Source of the DNA: Ihuprevotella massiliensis | Lineage (GTDB): Bacteria; Bacteroidota; Bacteroidia; Bacteroidales; Bacteroidaceae | Assembly: GCA_900095835.1 (NCBI GenBank) | Contig: LT608321.1 | Span: 290,373-354,372, forward strand | Reading direction: 5' to 3' | Length of the DNA stretch: 64,000 nt | Part shown: positions 1 through 8,279 of the stretch, piece by piece | Numbering within the stretch: the stretch's first letter is position 1 | Layout: each line of letters starts with the position of its first letter | The notes under the pieces: model-generated | The model's database searches: none | What the model saw: only the letters and a program-made list of their open reading frames with translations | What the model was told of the DNA's origin: nothing | Made by a program: the position numbers and the translations under genes

Positions 1-23
1 CCTTCGACGACTTCGGAGGCTAA
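1..23 (+). CDS. C-terminal tail of an upstream gene (partial)
   Basis: Only the last six codons are visible: the frame ending in the TAA at 21-23 reads FDDFGG. A strong hairpin follows it at 48-76, as expected after a gene end. The product cannot be identified from six residues. The next gene is a SusA-like amylase, so a starch-utilisation outer-membrane protein is a reasonable guess, but it is only a guess. An open frame of this length could also arise by chance. Confidence 0.35.
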
Positions 24-47
24 TACGCATTTCATCGATAATTATCG

Positions 48-86
48 CTCCCTCTCTGAAGTTTCCAGAGAGGGAGTGTTTGTTTT
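48..86 (+). terminator. Hairpin between the upstream gene and susA
   Basis: An 11-bp perfect stem (48-58 with 66-76, CTCCCTCTCTG against its complement) has a 7-nt loop and is followed by TGTTTGTTTT. It has the form of an intrinsic terminator for the upstream gene. It ends only about 15 nt before the susA start codon and leaves no room for a separate promoter, so it may instead act as an intra-operon attenuator. Confidence 0.75.
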
Positions 87-100
87 AATCCAAATCACCC

Positions 101-1954
101 ATGAAAAAGCTATTTTCTTTTCTTGTAGGCTGTGCCTTTTCATTGCTAGGTATGCATGGAGCCACAGTGAACATCCAGCACGTTCATCCACTTAATTGGT
201 GGGTTGGCATGGCGCAACCAGAGTTGCAAATCATGATTCATGGTGACAATGTCGCCCAATTCGAACCCGAGCTTCGTGCACAAGGGGTAAAGCTTCTCAG
301 AACAGAGCGCGTATCAAATGCAAATTATCTCTTTCTCTACGTAGATACGCGTTCTGCTCAACCACAAACATTTCAGATTCTACTTAAAGAAGGTAAGAAA
401 GTTCGCAAGTCCCTACCCTATACGCTTGAGCCGAGGCAAAAACTAAGCCGTACAGCCTTTGATGCTTCAGATGTTGTTTACTTGCTTATGCCAGACCGTT
501 TTGCAAATGGAAACGCTAAATTAAACAATGTCCCAGGACTTAAAGAACCCAAGACAGACCTCAAGAATCCAGATGCACGACATGGTGGAGATATTGCAGG
601 ACTTCGAAGCAAACTTCCCTACTTGCAGGATTTGGGAGTGACAGCTATTTGGCCAACTCCTATGCTCATCAATGATATGCCAAGCCATACCTATCATGGA
701 TACGCCATTACTGATTACTATCAAATTGACCCACGTATGGGAACCAACAATGAGTTCAAGGCGTTGGTAGCAGATTGTCATCATCATGGAATCAAGTTTA
801 TCATGGACTGGGTGTTTAATCACTGCGGTAGCGAGAATTTTCTCTTTCGAGATAGACCTGCCGACGATTGGTTCAACTTCAATAGCCAATATGAACAAAC
901 CAACTACAGACTAGCAACGCTTACTGACCCTTATGCTGCTAAGCGCGAGAGACTCCTTGCACAAGATGGTTGGTTTGTAAAAAACATGCCCGACCTCAAT
1001 CAGCGCAATCCAGCCGTACAAACCTACTTAATTCAAGCATCAATCTGGTGGACAGAGTTTGCGGATATCGATGGAATTCGTCAAGACACCTATCCGTATG
1101 CTGATTTCGAAGCAATGGCTACTTGGAACCAGCGTATGGAGCGCGAGTATCCAGGCTTCAACATCGTAGGTGAAACGTGGATTAACAACAATGTAAGTGT
1201 AAGCTATTGGCAAAAAGATAGTAAACTTGCATCACCACGCAATACTCACCTGAAGACCGTCATGGACTTCCCTCTAATGTATGCTTTGCAACAAGCTGTC
1301 AACGAGGAGACTGACGACTGGGACAACGGATTGGCTAAAATATATAATCTACTATCTCAAGATTTTATCTACGCAGATCCAATGCATCTGCTTACTTTCT
1401 TGGACAATCATGACACCAATCGTTTCTCTTCAACGCCAGAACAAGCTAAAGACTTGCGACGTTATCAACAAGCTCTCACTTTGTTGCTTACCCAAAGAGG
1501 AATTCCTCAGTTATACTATGGCGATGAAATTGGCATGGCTGCGAATCACGACAAAGGTGATGGAGCGATGCGTGCCAACTTCCCTGGTGGATTTGCGGAC
1601 GGACAGACTAATGCTTTTACTGCAGAAGGAAGAGATAGCCTGCAAACAGCATACTTTGACTTTACACGTCGTTTGCTTCAGTGGCGCAAAGGCAATACAG
1701 CATTATCAGAAGGCAAACTTACACAGTTTACAGTGCAAAACGGCGTCTACGTTTATGCACGAACTTCCAAGGAACGGCATGTAGTTGTTATTATCAATGG
1801 TAAGAAAGAAGCGCGTACCCTCAATCTTACTCACTATTCTGAAGTGTTCCCATCAAAAACGGCTTACGATGTCTTTTCTCAACAACCAACCTCTTGGGAT
1901 AAAGAGCTCACCTTAGAGCCTAGGGGGGTAATGATTCTGGATTTCTCTAAATAG
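101..1954 (+). CDS. susA: Secreted GH13 alpha-amylase / neopullulanase, SusA-like
   Basis: The 617-residue protein has an N-terminal signal peptide (about residues 1-20). An N-terminal beta domain of the cyclomaltodextrinase type (about 22-115) follows, then a GH13 barrel and a C-terminal beta domain. The GH13 catalytic motifs are intact: DGIRQD carries the nucleophile Asp, NIVGETW the acid/base Glu, and FLDNHDTNR the third carboxylate. The family hydrolyses alpha-1,4 linkages in starch, pullulan or cyclodextrins; in Bacteroidetes SusA is periplasmic and works on oligosaccharides imported by SusCD. The gene lies about 78 nt after the stop of an upstream gene. No promoter is visible between them, only the hairpin at 48-76. 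Length and domain order match SusA. The exact substrate is inferred. Confidence 0.88.
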   Translation: MKKLFSFLVGCAFSLLGMHGATVNIQHVHPLNWWVGMAQPELQIMIHGDNVAQFEPELRAQGVKLLRTERVSNANYLFLYVDTRSAQPQTFQILLKEGKKVRKSLPYTLEPRQKLSRTAFDASDVVYLLMPDRFANGNAKLNNVPGLKEPKTDLKNPDARHGGDIAGLRSKLPYLQDLGVTAIWPTPMLINDMPSHTYHGYAITDYYQIDPRMGTNNEFKALVADCHHHGIKFIMDWVFNHCGSENFLFRDRPADDWFNFNSQYEQTNYRLATLTDPYAAKRERLLAQDGWFVKNMPDLNQRNPAVQTYLIQASIWWTEFADIDGIRQDTYPYADFEAMATWNQRMEREYPGFNIVGETWINNNVSVSYWQKDSKLASPRNTHLKTVMDFPLMYALQQAVNEETDDWDNGLAKIYNLLSQDFIYADPMHLLTFLDNHDTNRFSSTPEQAKDLRRYQQALTLLLTQRGIPQLYYGDEIGMAANHDKGDGAMRANFPGGFADGQTNAFTAEGRDSLQTAYFDFTRRLLQWRKGNTALSEGKLTQFTVQNGVYVYARTSKERHVVVIINGKKEARTLNLTHYSEVFPSKTAYDVFSQQPTSWDKELTLEPRGVMILDFSK

Positions 1955-1985
1955 TTTTGTAGGTACAAACACAGAATACAAAGTA

Positions 1986-2021
1986 AAATTCCCCTGAATC
2001 AACTTAGATTCAGGGGAATTT
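1986..2021. terminator. Bidirectional terminator between susA and ettA
   Basis: A 15-bp perfect inverted repeat (1986-2000 with 2007-2021, core CCCCTGAATC) has a 6-nt loop and A/T-rich ends on both sides. It lies between two converging genes, so it can serve both, although the ettA stop is about 145 bases away. Confidence 0.8.
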
Positions 2022-2166
2022 ATATGTCCAAATGGAAAAATAGAGGTATATGTTTAAGTAACGAGAAAAAAGCCTTAGCCTTATTCTGGGCTGCCATCAG
2101 CATTACCTACTCTACTCCTCCACATGAGCCGTTGAACAAGACGGCAATAAACGAAAGTTTGTTGCT

Positions 2167-3861
2167 TTAGTCTTCAAGTTTGCGGTAACGAATGCGCTTA
2201 GGTTCTTCCGTTCCGAGACGCTTCGCCTTGTGCACTTCGTAGTCAGAATAGGAACCTTCAAAGAAGAATACATTACCGTCACCTTCAAAGGCCAAAATGT
2301 GGGTACAAATACGGTCGAGGAACCAGCGGTCGTGGCTAATAACTACAGCACATCCAGCAAAAGCTTCCAAACCTTCTTCCAATGCACGCAATGTATTTAC
2401 GTCTATATCATTGGTTGGTTCGTCCAAGAGAAGCACGTTACCTTCTTGCTTGAGTGCAAGTGCAAGGTGCAAACGGTTGCGTTCACCACCGGATAGAACA
2501 CCACATTTCTTCTCTTGGTCGGCACCTGAGAAGTTGAAGCGAGAAAGGTAAGCACGCGCATTGATGTCACGGCCTCCCATGCGCATAAGCTCACTACCTT
2601 GTGAAACCACCTCGTAGACACTCTTGTTGGGATCGATGTCCTTGTGTTGTTGATCTACATAGCTCAACTTTACGGTCTCTCCCACTTCGAATGTTCCGTT
2701 ATCGGCTTGTTCAAGGCCCATGATAAGGCGGAAGAGTGTCGTCTTACCTGCGCCATTAGGTCCAATAACACCGATAATGCCGTTAGGAGGAAGGGCAAAG
2801 TTCAAATCACCGAAGAGGGTCTTTTCACCGTAAGCCTTAGCAACATGCTGAGCTTCGATGACCTTGTTTCCAAGACGTGGACCATTGGGGATGTAAATCT
2901 CCAAATGTTGTTCCTTCTCTCTTTGGTCTTCATTGAGCAACTTGTCGTATGAGTTCAAACGTGCTTTACCCTTAGCTTGACGTGCCTTTGGAGCCATGCG
3001 CACCCACTCAAGCTCGCGCTCAAGAGTCTTGCGACGTTTGGAAGCTACTTTTTCTTCCATTTCCATGCGCTTTGACTTTTGTTCGAGCCAAGAGGTGTAA
3101 TTACCCTTCCAAGGAATTCCTTCGCCACGGTCTAATTCCAGAATCCAACCGGCAACATCATCCAAGAAATAACGGTCGTGCGTCACGGCAATTACCGTAC
3201 CTTCATATTGATTCAAGTGTTGTTCGAGCCAGTCAATAGATTCTGCGTCCAAGTGGTTGGTAGGTTCGTCGAGAAGCAACACATCAGGCTTTTGGAGAAG
3301 TAAACGACAAAGCGCAACACGGCGGCGCTCACCTCCAGAAAGGAACTCACACTTCTGGTCTGCAGGAGGACAATGCAAGGCAGCCATTGCACGATCTAAG
3401 CGACTGTCTAGGTTCCATGCATCGGTTGCATCAATAACATCTTGTAGTTCCCCTTGACGCGCAAAAAGTTCATTCATCTTATCTGCATCTTCGTAGTATT
3501 CAGGAAGCGCAAACTTTTGATTGATTTCTTCGTATTCAGCCAAAGCATCTACTACGTGTTGCACTCCTTCTTGTACTACTTCTCTTACAGTCTTAGCATC
3601 ATCCAAGTGTGGTTCCTGTGCCAAGTACCCAACAGAGTAACCAGGGGAGAACACGACTTCGCCCTGATAGTCATTGTCTAATCCAGCAATGATCTTCATC
3701 AGTGTGGATTTACCAGCACCGTTCAGACCAATGATACCAATCTTTGCTCCGTAGAAGAAGCTAAGATAGATGTTTTTGAGAATAGTCTTATTCGTCTGTT
3801 TGATGGTCTTCGTGAGACCAACCATCGAGAAGATAATTTTTTTATCGTCTACTGTTGCCAT
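2167..3861 (-). CDS. ettA: ABC-F ATPase, energy-dependent translational throttle protein EttA
   Basis: The 564-residue protein has two ABC ATPase domains and no membrane segment. The first Walker A is GLNGAGKST (about 45-53), with LSGGERRR as signature and LLDEPTNHLD as Walker B. The second domain carries GPNGAGKTT, LSGGERNR and LLDEPTNDID. The linker between the domains is charged and lysine/arginine-rich, as in ABC-F proteins that bind the ribosomal E site. Length and sequence fit EttA, which gates the first peptide-bond step according to ATP/ADP ratio. The gene is monocistronic and minus-strand. Its upstream region is a long intergenic stretch carrying a 21-bp repeat array. Confidence 0.92.
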   Translation of the reverse strand: MATVDDKKIIFSMVGLTKTIKQTNKTILKNIYLSFFYGAKIGIIGLNGAGKSTLMKIIAGLDNDYQGEVVFSPGYSVGYLAQEPHLDDAKTVREVVQEGVQHVVDALAEYEEINQKFALPEYYEDADKMNELFARQGELQDVIDATDAWNLDSRLDRAMAALHCPPADQKCEFLSGGERRRVALCRLLLQKPDVLLLDEPTNHLDAESIDWLEQHLNQYEGTVIAVTHDRYFLDDVAGWILELDRGEGIPWKGNYTSWLEQKSKRMEMEEKVASKRRKTLERELEWVRMAPKARQAKGKARLNSYDKLLNEDQREKEQHLEIYIPNGPRLGNKVIEAQHVAKAYGEKTLFGDLNFALPPNGIIGVIGPNGAGKTTLFRLIMGLEQADNGTFEVGETVKLSYVDQQHKDIDPNKSVYEVVSQGSELMRMGGRDINARAYLSRFNFSGADQEKKCGVLSGGERNRLHLALALKQEGNVLLLDEPTNDIDVNTLRALEEGLEAFAGCAVVISHDRWFLDRICTHILAFEGDGNVFFFEGSYSDYEVHKAKRLGTEEPKRIRYRKLED

Positions 3862-4616
3862 TATATTGTGATTATATATGATTTTTCTTGCTTAATATAG
3901 TAGCCTTTAGGAGTAAGAGCTGTACATATTGTATGAATTTGACTACGATTACAAAGGTTATGTAAAAGGTTTAATAACCCACCTATCTATGTCGTCATCC
4001 AAATCTTGTGAAAATTAGGCTAAATCCGGACATCTTCAAATAGAACTACTATAGTGCAAATATACGAAAAAAGCACGAGTTTTCCATCCAAACTGATGAC
4101 TATTGACAGAAAGTCGATAGGTCGTAAGGGTTGTTCTGATTTTTGTGCGATTTTTTACTTGAGTATACTAGGAGGGTGCCTAATGTAAGATCCAAGATTT
4201 AGCAAAATAATTCTAGAAATCCAAGATCATAAATCGAATTATTTGAGAGCAGAAAGCTTTGCTTAGAGTATGTGAAAGAGAGAAGAGGGATTGTAACGAG
4301 GATGATGGGACGAATTATGGAAAATCTCCGAGATAATTCGAGTTATGTCGGAGATTTTGAAAATTATCTCGGAGGTTTTCCAAAAACTCTCGGACTTTTC
4401 TGACGCATTCTTGAGAGAGTATACCCTAAAAAAGGGGGGATTTCCGTAGACATCTGCAGATGATGTGCTGCAAACAACTATTGCACCTATTAAAGTATAA
4501 GTTGATACACTAGTTAAGCCGTTAGTAAACGCATGATGCACTGTCTAGTTTATCATCTGAATTTGTCCACTTTTTTCGGGGTGAACATAAACAGGATTAG
4601 TAATCACCTGAGCCCA
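3862..4616. other. 755-bp intergenic region between ettA and nudC
   Basis: No convincing gene was found. The stretch holds the ettA upstream region (no clean TAnnTTTG; AACCTTTG lies on the minus strand near 3953-3960), a single TCCGGACATC sequence near 4026 that resembles one repeat unit, the 21-bp array at 4306-4431, and a perfect 12-bp palindrome CATCTGCAGATG at 4451-4462. A minus-strand open frame across 4263-4541 is explained by the repeat array. Confidence 0.7.
4306..4431. repeat. 21-bp repeat array A (about 5-6 units)
   Basis: TCSGA-type cores start at 4306 (TGGGA), 4327 (TCCGA), 4348 (TCGGA), 4369 (TCGGA), 4390 (TCGGA) and 4411 (TTGAG, decayed), every one exactly 21 bp apart. The best units read TCGGAGATTTT, then a short spacer, then AAAAT-TATC. 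The units at 4327 and 4348 also form a long imperfect inverted repeat (4321-4336 with 4343-4358, one mismatch). On the plus strand an ATG at 4345 opens a frame beginning MSEILKIISEVFQKLSD. The array lies upstream of ettA and downstream of nudC. Confidence 0.85.
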
Positions 4617-5402
4617 TCACTCTCCTTCTCTCAACCATTGATCGATAAGCTTGCGAGCTAAACTAATTTTACCGGGCAATTCTGGCAAGTTATTCCTGCG
4701 AAACCAACCACCTCTTTCTATTTCCTCCTTTTGTAGTTGGAGTGTGCCGTCTGCGTATTCTGCACGAAATCCAATCATTTGTACAAAGGGAAAGGGCCAT
4801 GACTGCGAAGCAACATATCGAATATTCTTGATACTAATACCCGTCTCTTCCAAAACTTCTCGTTTAACAGTCTCTTCCAAGGTTTCACTTGACTCTACAT
4901 AGCCTGCAACTAGGCTATGAAAACTGCCGGGAAAAGTGTGGGTGCGAATCATCAACACTTCATCATGATCCTTTACTCCGTCTTCTGAAGGTTTTTCTAC
5001 TAGAACAATCATAGCTGGACTTGGGGAGGGCCAGTATTCTCTGCCACAATTAGGACATTGTTTGGAGATATCTGTTAGTTGCTTGAGCTTATGAGCACAT
5101 TTCCCGCAAAACTGATGTTCCTCATCCCAGTGGAGCAGCTCCTTAAGTTTGCATACTACTTTATATTCATTGGCAGACAGGAGCTCGAAAGCTTGACGCA
5201 AATGTACTAACTTCCAATTCTTGGGTAAACATTCGGGTGCAAGCTGCACCCCCAGAAAACTTTGACCACCTGCATTTTCCATTCTACGCACATTCTCTTT
5301 ATATGAGAGAGAGGCAAGCAGCTCGCTATCTTCAGGAAGTTCTCCTTGATCCGTGAACCAAAGCAGATCTTTTGAAAAGACAATCCAATATACTTTTGAC
5401 AT
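4617..5402 (-). CDS. nudC: NADH pyrophosphatase / NAD-cap RNA decapping Nudix hydrolase NudC
   Basis: The 261-residue protein has the NudC layout: an N-terminal domain, a four-Cys zinc ribbon (C99, C102, C116, C119), then a Nudix domain. The Nudix box begins near G167 and includes REVLEETG. SQSWPFP (199-205) is the motif that marks NudC and determines NAD(H) specificity. The family hydrolyses NADH to NMNH and AMP and removes NAD caps from RNA. The ATG at 5402 begins directly after a run TTTTTTCTT that belongs to the hairpin at 5412-5443, so no ribosome-binding site or promoter is seen. The N-terminal domain supports this start over the internal Met41. Confidence 0.9.
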   Translation of the reverse strand: MSKVYWIVFSKDLLWFTDQGELPEDSELLASLSYKENVRRMENAGGQSFLGVQLAPECLPKNWKLVHLRQAFELLSANEYKVVCKLKELLHWDEEHQFCGKCAHKLKQLTDISKQCPNCGREYWPSPSPAMIVLVEKPSEDGVKDHDEVLMIRTHTFPGSFHSLVAGYVESSETLEETVKREVLEETGISIKNIRYVASQSWPFPFVQMIGFRAEYADGTLQLQKEEIERGGWFRRNNLPELPGKISLARKLIDQWLREGE

Positions 5403-5403
5403 A

Positions 5404-5443
5404 AGAAAAAAGCCGCATTACTCCCATCAAGAAGTAATGCGGC
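5404..5443 (-). terminator. Terminator of pgm, abutting the nudC start
   Basis: An 11-bp perfect stem (5412-5422 with 5433-5443, GCCGCATTACT) is followed on the minus strand by a T-run at 5411-5404. It ends transcripts from the phosphoglucomutase gene. The T-run abuts the nudC ATG, so nudC may depend on read-through. Confidence 0.85.
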
Positions 5444-5474
5444 AAATATTTGAGAGTTTTTCTAAATCAATAGA

Positions 5475-7220
5475 TTAGAGACCAAGACTTTCTCGTACAG
5501 CATCAACTTTCTTCATAGCTTCTGCACGTACTGCCTTGTAGCACTTAGGACATTCCATATCCCCACGCACTTCGATGTAGAACTTAATCTTGGGCTCTGT
5601 GCCAGAAGGACGCACGCTCACCTTTGTACCATCTTCAGTAAACCACTGTAGAACGTTGCTGGTTTCAGGGAAATCAAGTGCAGTGGCGTTACCTTGAGCA
5701 TCAAAAGCTTTAAGCACTTTGTAGTCCTTGGTAACAACGACTGGAGAACCGGCTAATTCCTTAGGAGGATTTGCACGGAAACCGTCCATCATGGCCTTGA
5801 TTTCGTCTGCTCCACTCTTACCAGGCTTTACAACATTGATGGTATGGTTGAGAGCAAAGCCATATTCCACGTAGATGTCCATGAGCACGTCGAAGAGGGT
5901 CTTACCTTGATCTTTTGCCCATGCGCAGATTTCAGCTAAAAGGCAGCAAGCTGAAACAGCATCCTTGTCACGAACGATGTCTTGTCCCATGAAGCCGTAG
6001 CTTTCTTCACCGCCACCAATATAAGTTTCCTTACCTTCGAGAAGACGAATCACACGTGCAATCCACTTAAATCCAGTGTATTCATCATACATCTTCACGT
6101 TATTCTTGTCGGCAATCGCTTTGATGAGCTCGGTAGTCACAATAGTCTTCACCACATATTCGTCACCCTTCATTTTGCCCATGGCAATGCGGTTCTTAAT
6201 GATGTAGTAAAGGAAAATCATGCAGGTTTGGTTACCATCGACAAGTACCCATTCTCCTTCATTGTTCTTGCAGGCCATACCCACGCGGTCCGCATCTGGG
6301 TCTGAAGCCATCACAATGTCAGCATTAATCTTCTTAGCTAAGTTGAGCGCAAGGGTAAGCGCTTCGCCGTTTTCGGGATTGGGGGATACAACCGTGGGGA
6401 AGTTTCCATCTTTCACCATTTGTTCGGCTACAGTGTTCACGTTTTCAAACCCCCAACTCTTGAGAGCAGCAGGAATCAAAGTGCGACCAGCACCATGAAG
6501 AGGTGTATAAACGATGCTCAAATCCTTTTGACGCTGAATAACGTCGGGATCAATGCTCAGTTCTTTCACTCCCTTCAAGTAGGCTTCATCAATGTCAGCA
6601 CCGATAGTTTGGATGAGTGCAGGATTTCCATTGAACTTCACATCCTCAACGCGCACTTTATTTACTTCGTCAATGATGCCTTTATCGTGGGGAGCGAGCA
6701 CTTGAGCCCCGTCTTCCCAATAGGCTTTATAACCATTATATTCTTTGGGATTGTGTGATGCGGTAAGGTTTACCCCAGATTGGCAACCGAGGTAACGGAT
6801 GGCAAAGGACACTTCAGGAGTTGGGCGAAGGTCTTCAAAAAGATATACCTTGATACCATTTGCTGAAAAGACGTTCGCTACAGTTTGTGCAAAGAAACGG
6901 CCGTTGTTGCGGCAGTCGTGACCAACAACTACAGAGATTTCTTTACGATCAGCAAAGTTCTTCAAAAGATAGTTTGCTAAACCTTGTGTCGCTGCACCAA
7001 CAACGTAGACATTCATACGATTTGTACCTGCACCCATAATACCGCGGAGACCGCCAGTACCAAATTCTAACGTGCGATAGAACGAATCAATAAGGGGAGT
7101 CTTATCTTCTGCTTCAAGCATGGCTTTCACTTCTTGCTTAGTAGCCTCATCGTAGATGGGAGAGTCAAGCCATTGTTGTGCTACTGTAGCACATTGGGTA
7201 ATCAGTTCTTGATTTTCCAT
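5475..7220 (-). CDS. pgm: Phosphoglucomutase / phosphomannomutase (alpha-D-phosphohexomutase)
   Basis: The 581-residue enzyme belongs to the alpha-D-phosphohexomutase superfamily. Visible motifs are the phosphoserine loop TASHNPKEYNGYK (Ser near 152), the metal-binding DPDADRVG, the sugar-binding GGGEESYGF, and the C-terminal phosphate-binding RPSGTEPKIKF. It interconverts glucose-1-phosphate and glucose-6-phosphate (possibly also mannose phosphates), linking glycogen or polysaccharide precursors to glycolysis. Length fits the long PgcA/PGM2-like group. The gene has a consensus promoter just upstream and its own terminator, so it is probably monocistronic. Which sugar it prefers cannot be told from sequence. 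Confidence 0.9.
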   Translation of the reverse strand: MENQELITQCATVAQQWLDSPIYDEATKQEVKAMLEAEDKTPLIDSFYRTLEFGTGGLRGIMGAGTNRMNVYVVGAATQGLANYLLKNFADRKEISVVVGHDCRNNGRFFAQTVANVFSANGIKVYLFEDLRPTPEVSFAIRYLGCQSGVNLTASHNPKEYNGYKAYWEDGAQVLAPHDKGIIDEVNKVRVEDVKFNGNPALIQTIGADIDEAYLKGVKELSIDPDVIQRQKDLSIVYTPLHGAGRTLIPAALKSWGFENVNTVAEQMVKDGNFPTVVSPNPENGEALTLALNLAKKINADIVMASDPDADRVGMACKNNEGEWVLVDGNQTCMIFLYYIIKNRIAMGKMKGDEYVVKTIVTTELIKAIADKNNVKMYDEYTGFKWIARVIRLLEGKETYIGGGEESYGFMGQDIVRDKDAVSACCLLAEICAWAKDQGKTLFDVLMDIYVEYGFALNHTINVVKPGKSGADEIKAMMDGFRANPPKELAGSPVVVTKDYKVLKAFDAQGNATALDFPETSNVLQWFTEDGTKVSVRPSGTEPKIKFYIEVRGDMECPKCYKAVRAEAMKKVDAVRESLGL

Positions 7221-7268
7221 AAGAAATATCTGTGATTTGTAGTTTGTCGTTATAAAGAAGAGTTACAG

Positions 7269-7300
7269 CAAAGTTACATAATTTCTGGCGATAGGACAAA
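7269..7300 (-). promoter_or_regulatory. Promoter of pgm
   Basis: On the minus strand TTTG (7300-7297) is followed after exactly 20 nt by TAACTTTG (7276-7269), a full match to the Bacteroidetes -33/-7 promoter. It lies about 48 nt before the ATG. Confidence 0.85.
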
Positions 7301-7334
7301 GTCCCATAAGACTTTCTTGTCACAATTTTCCTTA

Positions 7335-8210
7335 TCATGGAAGTTTTGTGATGTCAATAGGTTGAAAATCAAGTGGAATATCGTCTGCAATGCCTTCATT
7401 TAGGGGGTTCTGCCAGATGTATCGAATGCCCAAGAACATATCCCACCATATTTTCAGGCGACCTACGTTTTTCGGCAATCGGATGGCTGTGAGTGTAATG
7501 CGTAATATGCTTCCTATCAAGCCATGCATCATATAAAGCACTGCTCCTTTGGCGTGTCGAACTTTACGATTCGTAAAAAACTGACTGCCTGTTGTAGGAG
7601 TCATGGGAATTCTACATAAGATTTGTGGGAAATATCGGATATTCACACCTTGCTTATGCGCTTGGTGCAGGAATACTTCTTCTTCACCACAACCTAAATA
7701 AGGAGCACCAAGTCCAAATCTCACGTCAAATGCCGGTACTGATGCATCTGTGCGAATTAGAATCTCGCAACTTGCAAAATAGTTCCCTCTAGGTTGATTT
7801 GCATAATCAAAGGAGCGGGAAGCATAAGAGCGAATGAGCTCTCCATCTTCTCGGACTACCTGAAGGCAAAAGATGTCGATATCTGGGTGCTCATCAGCTA
7901 ATTGTATTGCAGACTTCAAGGAGTCAAAAGAATAATGCGCATCATCATCTGCAATGACAGCTAGTTCGGTGGTACAATGCCGTAGAGCATGATTGCGATT
8001 CGCCGAGAGTCCTGCACCAAAATATGGATAAAGGTGCACGTCTGTCCGCTCATGTAGCAGGGAAGGTATTTGTGTTAAGAACAAATCATCGGTATATTGC
8101 ATGGAAACAACATAGCATACTTCCTCACAGGGAGGAAGTAGCATGTCGGGAACTGCTGTGATTCGGTCGTTAATCGTGCAGATGAGAATGGACAGTTTGG
8201 GCTGACTCAT
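7335..8210 (-). CDS. Family 2 (GT-A) glycosyltransferase
   Basis: The 291-residue protein opens with a beta strand typical of GT2 enzymes (LSILICTIND) and has the acidic metal/nucleotide-binding cluster ADDDAHY (Asp88-90). NRNHALRHC precedes it, a common GT2 helix motif. A hydrophobic stretch near 225-245 may associate with the membrane. The acceptor and donor are unknown; surface polysaccharide or glycoprotein glycan synthesis is the likely setting. The gene starts 69 nt downstream of dnaE on the same strand, so it may be co-transcribed, but the functions are unrelated. Confidence 0.75.
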   Translation of the reverse strand: MSQPKLSILICTINDRITAVPDMLLPPCEEVCYVVSMQYTDDLFLTQIPSLLHERTDVHLYPYFGAGLSANRNHALRHCTTELAVIADDDAHYSFDSLKSAIQLADEHPDIDIFCLQVVREDGELIRSYASRSFDYANQPRGNYFASCEILIRTDASVPAFDVRFGLGAPYLGCGEEEVFLHQAHKQGVNIRYFPQILCRIPMTPTTGSQFFTNRKVRHAKGAVLYMMHGLIGSILRITLTAIRLPKNVGRLKIWWDMFLGIRYIWQNPLNEGIADDIPLDFQPIDITKLP

Positions 8211-8279
8211 TGACTATGTTGGATGCTTCGTGAAAGACAATGACATTCTTCCTAAGATAACAAGAGAATCATCGTCGGT

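Noticed and set aside
4263-4541. 92-codon minus-strand open frame in the ettA-nudC gap
   Set aside because: It runs through the 21-bp array, which is open in several frames on both strands, and the rest shows no domain.
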